The notes beneath the pieces are model-generated. The model did not search any database, was not told the DNA's origin, and saw only the letters and a program-made list of their open reading frames with translations. Both the position numbers and the translations under genes were made by a program. From an uncultured Ruminococcus sp. (GTDB lineage Bacteria; Bacillota; Clostridia; Oscillospirales; Ruminococcaceae), in the NCBI GenBank assembly GCA_947177715.1, contig CAMWVM010000008.1, forward strand, positions 1-16,488: a DNA stretch of 16,488 bases. Direction: 5' to 3'. Shown here piece by piece: positions 6,621 to 13,351 of the stretch (positions are counted from its first letter, which is position 1; every line of letters starts with the position of its first letter).

Positions 6621-6707
6621 GCAGAAGTGGCGGAATTGGCAGACGCGCAGGCTTCAGGTGCCTGTGGCAGCAATGTCGTGTGGGTTCAAGTCCCATCTTC
6701 TGCACCA
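6621..6707 (+). tRNA. tRNA-Leu (anticodon CAG)
   Basis: An 87-base class II tRNA with the CCA end encoded. The acceptor stem GCAGAAG pairs with CTTCTGC. The anticodon stem CAGGC/GCCTG encloses the loop TTCAGGT, giving anticodon CAG for CUG codons. A long variable arm typical of leucine tRNA follows, then the T-arm with GGTTCAAGTCC. No clear promoter was found upstream. Confidence 0.97.
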
Positions 6708-6715
6708 GTCACTCG

Positions 6716-6747
6716 CCGTGACGGGCTTGTCCCGTTGCGGTTTTGTT
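6716..6747 (+). terminator. Intrinsic terminator of the tRNA-Leu gene
   Basis: A GC-rich stem of about 10 bp (6716-6725 with 6731-6740, two G-T pairs in the middle), a 5-base loop and TTTTGTT. It lies eight bases after the tRNA CCA end. Confidence 0.8.
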
Positions 6748-7029
6748 ATATATAATCGTACTTTTGTTCCTGCTGTCAAAACATTCATTTGGTATCAGCA
6801 ACACATGAAAGTCTGTAATGCTTTGAGAGAAACGAAAAGCAATTTTGGAGCAAAATGCAGACTTGAAGCCAGGTATGTGCTTTCGCAAGCTATATGCCGA
6901 CAAAGCAGAATAAAAGTTACTACAAATAAGGTGTCGGCATTGTCCCAATCTTCTGCATTGAATCTCGTTATCCAATTAGTGGCAACAGAATTTTTTACCC
7001 TCGGGGTATATTTTCATATTGTCAATTTG
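6748..7029. other. Gene-free stretch with a possible tRNA 3'-end copy
   Basis: I see no convincing gene here: the open frames have no ribosome binding site and no protein-like composition. At 6942-6957 there is a copy of the 3' end of the neighbouring tRNA-Leu (6690-6704) differing by one inserted A. This could be the scar of an integrative element that used the tRNA gene, or chance. No integrase is present. Confidence 0.4.
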
Positions 7030-7058
7030 TTGAACATAAAACATACTTGTGATATAAT
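7030..7058 (+). promoter_or_regulatory. Sigma-A promoter of the acetyltransferase gene
   Basis: TTGAAC (7030-7035), 17-base spacer, perfect TATAAT (7053-7058). The predicted start near 7065 gives a leader of about 40 bases. Confidence 0.8.
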
Positions 7059-7104
7059 CAAATATAAAAAGTATGGTAATAAGTCAATATTAGAGGTGAT
7101 AATT

Positions 7105-7596
7105 ATGAACTATGTAATCAGAGAAATCAAAGAATCTGAACATGAATTATTGAATGAATTTTTGTATGAAGCAATTTTTATTCCTGAAGGAACGGCCCCA
7201 CCGCCTAAATCAATTATTGAAAATAGGGATTTGCAAGTATATGTAAAAGATTTTGGCTTATTTCCTGATGACAAATGTTATGTTGCGGAAGTCGATAACA
7301 AAGTAATTGGTGCGGTTTGGGTTCGTATTATGAATGATTATGGTCATGTAGATGACGAAACGCCGTCTTTTGCTATTTCAATTTATAAAGAATATCGTAA
7401 TTTTGGAATCGGAACAGAATTGATGAAAACAATGCTCGATTTTTTGAAAGAACGTGGGTATAAACAAGCGTCGCTTGCAGTTCAAAAAGCGAATTATGCT
7501 GTTAAAATGTATTTAAATGTCGGTTTTGAAATCATTAATGAAAATGATGAAGAATTTATTATGACATGTTCATTAAATTCCGATTTATCAGTCTAA
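7105..7596 (+). CDS. GNAT-family N-acetyltransferase
   Basis: A 163-aa protein with the GNAT fold, which transfers an acetyl group from acetyl-CoA to an amine. Motif A is visible near residues 93-105 (ISIYKEYRNFGIGTELM), where the usual Q/R-x-x-G-x-G/A pyrophosphate loop reads YRNFGIGT. Motif B follows (LAVQKANYAVKMYLNVGFE), with the typical N-x-x-A-x-x-x-Y-x-x-x-GF pattern. The substrate cannot be told from the sequence. ATG 7105 has GAGGTGAT upstream and its own promoter at 7030-7058; the frame stays open upstream through the tRNA gene, but that is accidental. It sits alone downstream of a tRNA gene and may have been acquired with an element that entered there. Confidence 0.88.
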   Translation: MNYVIREIKESEHELLNEFLYEAIFIPEGTAPPPKSIIENRDLQVYVKDFGLFPDDKCYVAEVDNKVIGAVWVRIMNDYGHVDDETPSFAISIYKEYRNFGIGTELMKTMLDFLKERGYKQASLAVQKANYAVKMYLNVGFEIINENDEEFIMTCSLNSDLSV

Positions 7597-7676
7597 TGCA
7601 AAACATTATAATATGACTTATTTCTTTGTTTAGCAGTGAAAATTATAAATATTATGTTAACAGTTAAATATGACTA

Positions 7677-7707
7677 TTGACATAGAGTTAACTCTAACTG
7701 TTATAAT
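7677..7707 (+). promoter_or_regulatory. MerR-type promoter and operator of the DXS-like gene
   Basis: TTGACA (7677-7682) and TATAAT (7702-7707) are separated by 19 bases, too long for good unaided use and typical of promoters that MerR proteins activate by untwisting DNA. The spacer holds a perfect 14-base palindrome, TAGAGTTAACTCTA (7683-7696). The same TAGAGTTAA core and spacing occur at the merR gene's own promoter (10193-10223). A second inverted repeat, AACAGTTA/TAACTGTT (7659-7666, 7695-7702), flanks the -35 box. Confidence 0.87.
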
Positions 7708-7742
7708 ATAGCCATAATTAAAATTATGTTAGGAGGATATCT

Positions 7743-9497
7743 ATGTATTTGGAAAATGTAAATGGACCTGTGGATTTGAAAAAGCTTGATAACAGTCAGC
7801 TTCAGGCACTTGCCTCAGAAATGAGAACTGCTCTTTTGAGAAAGCTCAGTAAGCATGGTGGTCACTTTGGTCCGAATTTTGGTATGGTTGAAGCTACAAT
7901 CGCTCTGCACTATGTCTTTAATTCGCCTGTTGATAAATTTGTTTTTGATGTATCACATCAAAGCTATTGCCACAAAATGCTTACAGGCAGAAAAGACGCA
8001 TTCTTGTATGAAGAGCATTACGATGATGTATCAGGTTACACTAATCCTGATGAGAGCGAGCATGACTTTTTTACAATCGGTCACACATCCACATCAATAA
8101 GCCTTGCCAGCGGTCTTGCTAAAGCAAGGGATTTAAAAGGCGGAAAAGAAAATATTATTGCGATTATCGGTGATGGTTCTCTCAGCGGAGGTGAGGCCCT
8201 TGAAGGACTTGATTATGTTGGAGAACAAAACAGTAATTTCATTGTTGTCGTAAACGATAACGATATGTCTATTGCAGAAAATCACGGCGGACTTTATAAA
8301 AACCTTAAGCTTTTGAGAGAAACAGATGGAAAGGCAGAATGTAACCTTTTCAAGGCAATGGGTCTTGATTATGTTTTTGTAAAGGACGGAAACGATATCC
8401 CATCGCTTATAAGTGCTTTTGAAAAAGTAAAGGATATAAACCATCCTGTGGCAGTTCATATTGTAACTCAAAAGGGCAAAGGTTACGCTCTTGCAGAGGA
8501 AAATAAAGAAACCTGGCATTGGTGTATGCCCTTTGATATCGAAACAGGAAAACCATTGTTTTCTGCCAACGGCGAAAATTATTCAAGCATAACCGCAGAT
8601 TACTTGCTAAGAAAAATGAAAGCAGATAAATCAGTGTGTGCCATAACTTCCGCTACTCCTACAATTATGGGATTTACCGAGGATAAACGAAAGGAAGCAG
8701 GTTCACAGTTTATCGATGTGGGTATCGCTGAGGAGCACGCGGTTGCAATGGCTTCAGGTATTGCCGCAAACGGCGGAAAGCCTGTTTACGGAGTATACAG
8801 TACATTTATGCAGAGAACATTCGATCAGCTTTCACAGGACTTGTGCGTAAATAACAATGCAGTTACAATCCCTGTCTTTTCAGCGTCGATTTATGGCATG
8901 AACGATGTTACACATTTGGGAATTTACGATATCCCAATGATTTCTAATATTCCTAACTTGGTGTATCTTGCCCCAACTACAAAGGAAGAATATCTTGCTA
9001 TGCTTGATTGGTCTGTAGAGCAAAATGAATATCCTGTTGCGATTAGAGTTCCTGAGGGTGAATATATTTCAGACGGAAAAATTGTTGATAAGGACTTTTC
9101 TAAGCTTAACAAGTATGAAGTTACACAAAAAGGAAGTAAAGTGGCAGTTATCGGTCTTGGTTCATTCTATAATCTTGGAGTTAAGGCAGCTGAAAAGATT
9201 GAGCAAAAAACGGGAGTTCGACCAACAGTTATCAATCCATATTATATAAGCGGAACGGATGATGAGCTTTTGGAACAGCTTAAAGCTGACCATGATATAG
9301 TTATAACGCTTGAAGATGGTATACTTGAAGGAGGATTCGGAGAGAAAATTGCACGTTTCTACGGAAGTTCAAAAATGAAAGTGCTTAACTTTGGCTTTAA
9401 AAAGCAATTTCTTGATAGATATAATGTAAGTGATATATTGCAAGAAAATCATCTCACCGCAGATTTGATAGCTGAAGATGTAATAAAATTAATATAG
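7743..9497 (+). CDS. DXS-like thiamine-diphosphate enzyme with an altered acceptor site
   Basis: A 584-aa protein of the 1-deoxy-D-xylulose-5-phosphate synthase family. The thiamine-diphosphate machinery is intact: GGHFGPNFG, SHQSYCHKMLTGR, GHTSTSIS, the GDGSLSGG...NDNDMS cofactor motif, and the catalytic glutamate in GIAEEHA. A C-terminal transketolase domain follows. True DXS joins pyruvate to glyceraldehyde 3-phosphate, holding the phosphate with Arg of the DRAG motif and the second Arg of RYPRG. Here DRAG is FSAS (379-382) and RYPRG is RVPEG (435-439), so both arginines are gone, and DGxTHQG is NDVTHLG. It is also shorter than ordinary DXS (about 620). A different aldehyde acceptor, probably unphosphorylated, is inferred. 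Strong AGGAGG site, MerR-type promoter, and a convergent MerR gene. Automatic annotation would probably call it dxs. Confidence 0.85.
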   Translation: MYLENVNGPVDLKKLDNSQLQALASEMRTALLRKLSKHGGHFGPNFGMVEATIALHYVFNSPVDKFVFDVSHQSYCHKMLTGRKDAFLYEEHYDDVSGYTNPDESEHDFFTIGHTSTSISLASGLAKARDLKGGKENIIAIIGDGSLSGGEALEGLDYVGEQNSNFIVVVNDNDMSIAENHGGLYKNLKLLRETDGKAECNLFKAMGLDYVFVKDGNDIPSLISAFEKVKDINHPVAVHIVTQKGKGYALAEENKETWHWCMPFDIETGKPLFSANGENYSSITADYLLRKMKADKSVCAITSATPTIMGFTEDKRKEAGSQFIDVGIAEEHAVAMASGIAANGGKPVYGVYSTFMQRTFDQLSQDLCVNNNAVTIPVFSASIYGMNDVTHLGIYDIPMISNIPNLVYLAPTTKEEYLAMLDWSVEQNEYPVAIRVPEGEYISDGKIVDKDFSKLNKYEVTQKGSKVAVIGLGSFYNLGVKAAEKIEQKTGVRPTVINPYYISGTDDELLEQLKADHDIVITLEDGILEGGFGEKIARFYGSSKMKVLNFGFKKQFLDRYNVSDILQENHLTADLIAEDVIKLI

Positions 9498-9538
9498 AAT
9501 TGTCACCCAAAAAGCAAATTTATTCTAATAAAAAGATA

Positions 9539-9574
9539 AACCGTCCACAGATTAAAAACTGTGAACGGTTTTTT
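9539..9574. terminator. Bidirectional terminator between the DXS-like and merR genes
   Basis: AACCGT-C-CACAG (9539-9550) pairs with CTGTG-A-ACGGTT (9559-9570), one internal mismatch, loop of eight, then a T-run on the plus strand. The minus strand also ends in a T-rich tract (complement of AAAAAGATAAA), so it serves both convergent genes. Confidence 0.88.
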
Positions 9575-9583
9575 ATGTGTATT

Positions 9584-10012
9584 TTATTTTTCTGGTATTA
9601 TATCAGGTTCAAAATTAGGATTGCATGAATGCCCCTCATGTATTTTTTCGGTGCCTGCATCAATAGCCTTTTCATAATACCAAATTTTATATTCAAGTTG
9701 TTTCATATTAAATTCAAGAAACTTAATTTGATTTTCAATAGATTTCTTTTGGTTAAGCATGAGCTGAAGCCGGTCTTCAAGGCTGTCATCGCCAAGCTTG
9801 CAAAGTTCCAAATATCGCTGTATTTCTTTTAAAGGCATACCAGTGTTTTTCAGACAGTTAAGTACTCTAAGCCATGCAAAATCTTCATCTTTGAAAACCC
9901 TTCTGCCATTTACTCTGTCAACATTCGGCAAAAGTCCTTCTTTGTCGTAAAAACGCAGTGTATGCGCTGAAACCCCCATTTTCTGAGCGACCTCTGAAAT
10001 TGTATATGTCAT
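9584..10012 (-). CDS. MerR-family regulator (AdhR-like)
   Basis: A 142-aa MerR-type activator. An N-terminal winged helix-turn-helix (YTISEVAQKMGVSAHTLRFY, residues 3-22, then the GLLP and RRVF wing) is followed by a long dimerisation helix (about 75-118) and a short tail. Cys53 in LNCLKNTGM lies where AdhR of Bacillus subtilis has the cysteine that senses formaldehyde and methylglyoxal, by my alignment from memory; another Cys is at 130. ATG 10012 is chosen because AGGAGAGGG precedes it. The promoter at 10193-10223 carries the same dyad as the DXS-like promoter, so it probably activates both itself and that gene. An unusually long leader of about 175 bases contains repeat DNA. The inducer, probably an electrophile or aldehyde, is inferred. 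Confidence 0.9.
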   Translation of the reverse strand: MTYTISEVAQKMGVSAHTLRFYDKEGLLPNVDRVNGRRVFKDEDFAWLRVLNCLKNTGMPLKEIQRYLELCKLGDDSLEDRLQLMLNQKKSIENQIKFLEFNMKQLEYKIWYYEKAIDAGTEKIHEGHSCNPNFEPDIIPEK

Positions 10013-10030
10013 AAAACCCTCTCCTAATAT

Positions 10031-10160
10031 ATTCAAATAAGGGCTTGCCCGTTTTCGTCTTGCCTAAGTTCAATAAGGGGCATCGCCCCCACTGAAACCC
10101 TAAGTTGTCCGCCGCCACAGCTATCCGAAAGGATAGGTTGAAGGCTGGGGGACATAAGTC
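10031..10160. repeat. GC-rich structured repeat in the merR leader
   Basis: A GC-rich island in AT-rich DNA made of several hairpins: GGGC-TT-GCCC (10041-10050), GGGGC-ATC-GCCCC (10077-10089), and CTATCC-GAAA-GGATAG (10121-10136) nested inside GTCC/GGAC arms (10107-10110, 10149-10152). Bases 10068-10083 recur, inverted, at 17-32 with similar flanks, so this is at least partly a dispersed element. It lies inside the predicted merR leader. It could be an inserted miniature repeat or a structured RNA; the GAAA tetraloop would form on the plus strand. Confidence 0.5.
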
Positions 10161-10192
10161 GTTGTTATATTTAAAAAGGGAAAACCCTATTT

Positions 10193-10223
10193 ATTATATA
10201 TCTTAAACTTAACTCTAAGTCAA
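10193..10223 (-). promoter_or_regulatory. MerR-type promoter and operator of the merR gene
   Basis: On the minus strand, TTGACT (plus 10218-10223) and TATAAT (plus 10193-10198) are separated by 19 bases. The spacer begins TAGAGTTAAGTTTA, an imperfect dyad sharing TAGAGTTAA with the promoter at 7677-7707. The weaker palindrome fits autoregulation at lower affinity. Confidence 0.82.
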
Positions 10224-10260
10224 TGCAATTTACTGAATTTCATAAAAGTTTTACAATTTA

Positions 10261-10293
10261 ATAAAAAATGCAGACTAAACATAAGCCTGCATT
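10261..10293 (-). terminator. Intrinsic terminator of rubrerythrin
   Basis: On the minus strand, AATGCAG and CTGCATT (plus 10287-10293 and 10267-10273) form a 7-bp stem with a 13-base loop, followed by TTTTTTAT. It lies just beyond the rubrerythrin stop codon. Confidence 0.75.
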
Positions 10294-10299
10294 CTATGA

Positions 10300-10839
10300 T
10301 TAATAATTTTCAGCCTTAACCTGAAAGTATGACTGAGGATGAGCACAAACAGGACAAACATCGGGTGCTTTTTTTCCGATTACAATATGTCCGCAGTTTC
10401 TGCATTCCCAAATAACATCTCCGTCCTTTGAAAATACCAAATCACCTTCAATATTAGCAAGAAGTTTTCTGTAACGTTCTTCATGTTCCTTTTCAATAGC
10501 GGCTACGCCTTCAAAAAGATCAGCAATTTTGTCAAAGCCTTCTTCTCTTGCCGTTTTAGCAAATCCTGCATACATATCTGTCCATTCATAGTTTTCTCCT
10601 TCAGCAGCATCCTTTAAATTCTCTTCTGTTGAAGGAATACCGTCATGAAGAAGTTTAAACCAAATCTTTGCATGTTCTTTTTCATTGTTTGCTGTTTCTT
10701 CAAAAAGTGCGGCAATCTGTACATAACCGTCTTTTTTAGCTTTGCTTGCATAGTAAGTATATTTGTTTCTTGCTTGTGATTCTCCTGCAAATGCAGCCAT
10801 GAGATTTGCCTCAGTTTTTGTACCTTTTAAATTTGACAT
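10300..10839 (-). CDS. rbr: Rubrerythrin
   Basis: Cytoplasmic non-haem peroxidase of anaerobes, reducing hydrogen peroxide to water. At 179 aa it has the classic order: a ferritin-like four-helix diiron domain ([11 protein letters not shown] around Glu20, [13 protein letters not shown], and the second ExxH pair in EKEHEERY), then a C-terminal rubredoxin domain with Cys146, Cys149, Cys162 and Cys165 binding one iron. The start is ATG 10839, giving the standard [14 protein letters not shown] and preceded by AGGTG six bases away; a GTG at 10848 is possible but overlaps that site. It lies downstream of a reverse rubrerythrin on the same strand. A terminator-like hairpin stands between them and I find no separate promoter, so it probably depends on read-through. 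Confidence 0.95.
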   Translation of the reverse strand: MSNLKGTKTEANLMAAFAGESQARNKYTYYASKAKKDGYVQIAALFEETANNEKEHAKIWFKLLHDGIPSTEENLKDAAEGENYEWTDMYAGFAKTAREEGFDKIADLFEGVAAIEKEHEERYRKLLANIEGDLVFSKDGDVIWECRNCGHIVIGKKAPDVCPVCAHPQSYFQVKAENY

Positions 10840-10860
10840 AGTAAACACCTGTCCTTTCTG

Positions 10861-10893
10861 ATAAAAACGGCAGGGAGCTAACGCTCTCTGCCG
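10861..10893 (-). terminator. Terminator-like hairpin between reverse rubrerythrin and rubrerythrin
   Basis: An 11-bp stem (10868-10878 with 10883-10893, one G-T pair) with a 4-base loop. In the minus direction it is followed by TTTTTAT, so it looks like a strong intrinsic terminator. It lies between two genes on the same strand with no promoter after it, so it may set the ratio of the two mRNAs or protect a processed 3' end. Confidence 0.8.
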
Positions 10894-10909
10894 AAATTTT
10901 TATTAAGCA

Positions 10910-11458
10910 TTATCCAAAATATCTATCATAAAGACCTTTGAAACCACAGCCGTGTCTTGCTTCGTCCTTAGCCATTTCATGAACTGTGTCATGAACAGCG
11001 TCATAACCAAGCTCCTTAGCTTTCTTAGCCAAAGCAAGCTTTCCTTCGCAAGCACCGTTTTCAGCCATATATCTGAGCTCAAGATTTTTCTTTGTTGATG
11101 GTGTAACAACTTCGCCGAGAAGTTCTGCAAACTTAGCAGCGTGTTCAGCTTCTTCCCAAGCTGCCTTTTCATAATAAAGGCCTACTTCAGGATATCCTTC
11201 TCTATAAGCCACTCTCGCCATAGCAAGATACATACCAATCTCTGAGCATTCGCCGTTAAAGTTTTCCTTAAGACCTGCAACAACTTCTTCATCAAGACCT
11301 TGAGCAACTCCTACTTTATGCTCGTCAGCCCAAACCATTGAAGCTGTTTCCTCAAGCTTTGTAAATTTTGAAGCAGGAGCCTTACACTGTGGGCAGAACT
11401 CAGGAGCTGCTTCGCCTTCATAAATATAACCGCATACTGAACATACAAATTTTGACAT
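10910..11458 (-). CDS. Reverse rubrerythrin
   Basis: A 182-aa protein with the rubrerythrin domains in reversed order: an N-terminal rubredoxin domain (Cys6, Cys9, Cys22, Cys25; [10 protein letters not shown] and CPQC) and a C-terminal ferritin-like diiron domain with its Glu/ExxH motifs ([26 protein letters not shown]). Reverse rubrerythrins of clostridia are peroxide and oxygen reductases fed from NADH, and are strongly induced by oxygen. ATG 11458 follows a GAGGAGGA site. A sigma-A promoter at 11538-11566 overlaps an inverted repeat that could bind a regulator. Rubrerythrin follows downstream. There is no PerR gene in the window. Confidence 0.93.
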   Translation of the reverse strand: MSKFVCSVCGYIYEGEAAPEFCPQCKAPASKFTKLEETASMVWADEHKVGVAQGLDEEVVAGLKENFNGECSEIGMYLAMARVAYREGYPEVGLYYEKAAWEEAEHAAKFAELLGEVVTPSTKKNLELRYMAENGACEGKLALAKKAKELGYDAVHDTVHEMAKDEARHGCGFKGLYDRYFG

Positions 11459-11487
11459 AATCTTGTCCTCCTCAATTTAATTTTCTA

Positions 11488-11503
11488 AAGGTGGTATCAC
11501 CTT
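11488..11503 (-). promoter_or_regulatory. Small dyad in the reverse rubrerythrin leader
   Basis: AAGGTG (11488-11493) and CACCTT (11498-11503), a perfect 6-bp inverted repeat with a 4-base loop, transcribed in the 5' leader. It could be a small hairpin or a protein site. Confidence 0.4.
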
Positions 11504-11545
11504 GGTATATTTTAATCTTTTCTCTTGATGCGATTAAAGTATACC
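11504..11545. promoter_or_regulatory. Inverted repeat overlapping the reverse rubrerythrin promoter
   Basis: Arms of 14 bases at 11504-11517 and 11532-11545 (GGTATA...TTAATC) match with one mismatch and are separated by 14 bases. One arm covers the -10 box and the other lies in the early transcribed region, so the pair acts on DNA rather than as an RNA stem. It is a candidate operator; it does not match the PerR box I know. Confidence 0.55.
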
Positions 11546-11566
11546 ACAGAAGTGTACATTTGTCAA
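11538..11566 (-). promoter_or_regulatory. Sigma-A promoter of reverse rubrerythrin
   Basis: On the minus strand, TTGACA (plus 11561-11566), a 17-base spacer and TATACT (plus 11538-11543). The predicted start is near 11531, leaving a leader of about 70 bases. The DNA beyond it, up to 11732, is very AT-rich with one further A/T-rich inverted repeat around 11633. Confidence 0.85.
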
Positions 11567-11732
11567 CTTTATTTTTTATAAAATTATTGTTAATTATTTA
11601 ATAAAAAATATACATGATAAATACATATAATTCCTTTAGAATTATATATATTATACCACGTCATATAGACATTTTCAATAGAATATGATAAAATAAAACA
11701 AGATTTTATTTTTCATGTATGGAGGGTTTACT

Positions 11733-12179
11733 GTGAATATAGAAAAATCAGAAAGAGCCAAAGAACTTTTTAAAAATGGGTATAATTGTTCCCAGTCTGT
11801 GCTTGGGGTGTGGGCTAAGGAGTTGGGACTTGATTTTAATACAGCTATGAAGATTTCACAGTCATTCGGAGGAGGAATGGGAAGACTCAGAGAAGTCTGC
11901 GGTGCCTGTTCAGGAGCATTCATGGTCCTTGGAATGAAATACGGAACAGATAATTCAAAAGATTTTGAAGCAAAAAAATTTTTATATGAAAAGGTGCAGC
12001 AGTTTGCAGCAAGATTTAAAGAACAAAATAATTTTGACTCAATTATTTGCCGTGATATGCTGGGTTTGACAGGAGCAAGCAATTCAGTTCCGGCAGGAAG
12101 AACAAAGGAATATTATAAAAAGCGTCCTTGTATTGAGCTGGTGGGAATGGCAGCAGGATTGCTTGACGAGTTTATTTAA
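11733..12179 (+). CDS. C_GCAxxG_C_C family protein
   Basis: A 148-aa helical protein of the C_GCAxxG_C_C family (PF09719), putative redox proteins named for their cysteine pattern. The cysteines are Cys19 (GYNCSQSVL), Cys56 and Cys59 (REVCGACSG), Cys106 (IICRDMLG) and Cys133 (RPCIELV). FGGGMGRLREVCGA and the C-terminal CxxLV region are typical. The molecular function is unknown; a metal or redox-active cysteine site is inferred. The start is GTG 11733, preceded by GGAGGG; the ATG at 11715 lies upstream of that site. It is divergent from the rubrerythrin genes and may share their redox theme. I found no convincing promoter. Confidence 0.88.
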   Translation: MNIEKSERAKELFKNGYNCSQSVLGVWAKELGLDFNTAMKISQSFGGGMGRLREVCGACSGAFMVLGMKYGTDNSKDFEAKKFLYEKVQQFAARFKEQNNFDSIICRDMLGLTGASNSVPAGRTKEYYKKRPCIELVGMAAGLLDEFI

Positions 12180-12242
12180 GTATAATTTGGCTGTCTTTGA
12201 GAAAAATAATCCTTGAATAATATCGTTTCAAGGGGGATTTAC

Positions 12243-13336
12243 ATGCAATCAGACAGATTTTTCAAAGGCTCGCCGCTGAAAAGATTTTTTACTATGTGTA
12301 TTGGCGCAATTATTTATGGTATATCCATAGGACTTTTTTTAGCGCCTAACCACCTTGCTCCCGGAGGAGTTGGAGGCATATCTATAATACTTAATTACTT
12401 TATACCTCTTGGAGTGGGAAGTCTGACTATGCTTATAAATCTTCCGCTTCTCGTTATTGCTATAGTTAAATGGGGATGGCGATTTCTGTTCACCACAGTT
12501 GTAGCTATAATTGTTTCAGGCGTCACTGCGGACGCCTGTGCCTTTTTCTCTGCGATTACAGAAAATAAAATCCTTGCAGCCGTAGCAGGGGGAGCGGTAA
12601 TGGGCGTGGGCTGCGGAATTGTTTTCCGTGCCGGATCCACAACTGGCGGAACAGACATTGTTACAAGGCTTATTAAAAGCAAAAGACCTCATTTGAAATT
12701 AAGTGTTGTTATGCTTTTTATAGACAGTGCGGTGGCAGTGCTTTCAGGATTGGTATTTAAAAATGCTGATACTGCCTTATATTCTATCATTGCTCTCACA
12801 GTTTTTTCAAAGGTGCTTGATATGGTGCTTTACGGTTCGGATACAGCACGAATGGTTTTTGTTATAAGCGAAAAAAGTCAGGATATACTTGACAGACTTC
12901 TTAACAAAGTAGGAGTAGGATGTACGATACTAAAAGGTGTGTCTGGATATCAGGGAGCGGAAAAGGATATTCTGTTATGTGCCATGAAAAAGCAAAGACT
13001 TCCCTCAGTGAAAAATGCAGTGCTTGAAATTGACGATAAAGCGTTTATGCTTGTGACAAGGATACAGCACGAATGGTTTTTGTTATAAGCGAAAAAAGTC
13101 AGGATATACTTGACAGACTTCTTAACAAAGTAGGAGTAGGATGTACGATACTAAAAGGTGTGTCTGGATATCAGGGAGCGGAAAAGGATATTCTGTTATG
13201 TGCCATGAAAAAGCAAAGACTTCCCTCAGTGAAAAATGCAGTGCTTGAAATTGACGATAAAGCGTTTATGCTTGTGACAAGTGCAGGAGAGGTTTTCGGA
13301 GAGGGATTTAAAACAGAACAATCGGATTTCTTCTAA
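12243..13336 (+). pseudogene. YitT-family membrane protein, frame broken by a tandem duplication
   Basis: An inner-membrane protein with a YitT_membrane domain (five or six helices, with GLFLAPNHLAPGGVGGIS near residues 26-43 and GIVFRAGSTTGGTDI in the middle) and a C-terminal cytoplasmic DUF2179 domain. Its function is unknown. ATG 12243 follows AAGGGGGA. An exact 221-bp tandem duplication (12839-13060 repeated at 13060-13281) shifts the frame: the first frame stops at 13086-13088 after 281 aa, with nine foreign residues replacing the true C-terminus. Removing one copy restores a 290-aa protein ending EGFKTEQSDFF. The first product is nearly full length and could still work. Probably linked with the HAD gene 15 bases downstream. 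Confidence 0.88.
12839..13281 (+). repeat. Exact 221-bp tandem duplication inside the YitT-family gene
   Basis: Bases 12839-13060 and 13060-13281 are identical, sharing one G at the junction. The unit is 221 bp, not a multiple of three. It has the same style as the fba duplication: no mismatch and one base of junction homology. Confidence 0.97.
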
Positions 13337-13351
13337 GGAAAGGTAAAACAT

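Noticed and set aside
6709..6975. An 88-codon minus-strand ORF after the tRNA
   Set aside because: No ribosome binding site, no recognisable protein character, and it overlaps the tRNA terminator.
6574..7104. Open reading frame running through the tRNA-Leu gene into the acetyltransferase
   Set aside because: The first 177 codons cover the tRNA and its terminator and have no ribosome binding site; the acetyltransferase has its own promoter and start at 7105.
9918..10118. A 66-codon minus-strand ORF across the merR leader and the GC-rich repeat
   Set aside because: It overlaps the merR start in another frame, lies on repeat DNA and has no clear start site.
11486..11503. T-box-like GGTGGTA sequence
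   Set aside because: It has only the short core, lies on the strand with no nearby downstream synthetase or amino-acid gene, and lacks the specifier and stem structures.
13073..13336. A separate 87-codon DUF2179 gene
   Set aside because: It is the displaced end of the YitT-family gene after the 221-bp duplication; no ribosome binding site of its own.
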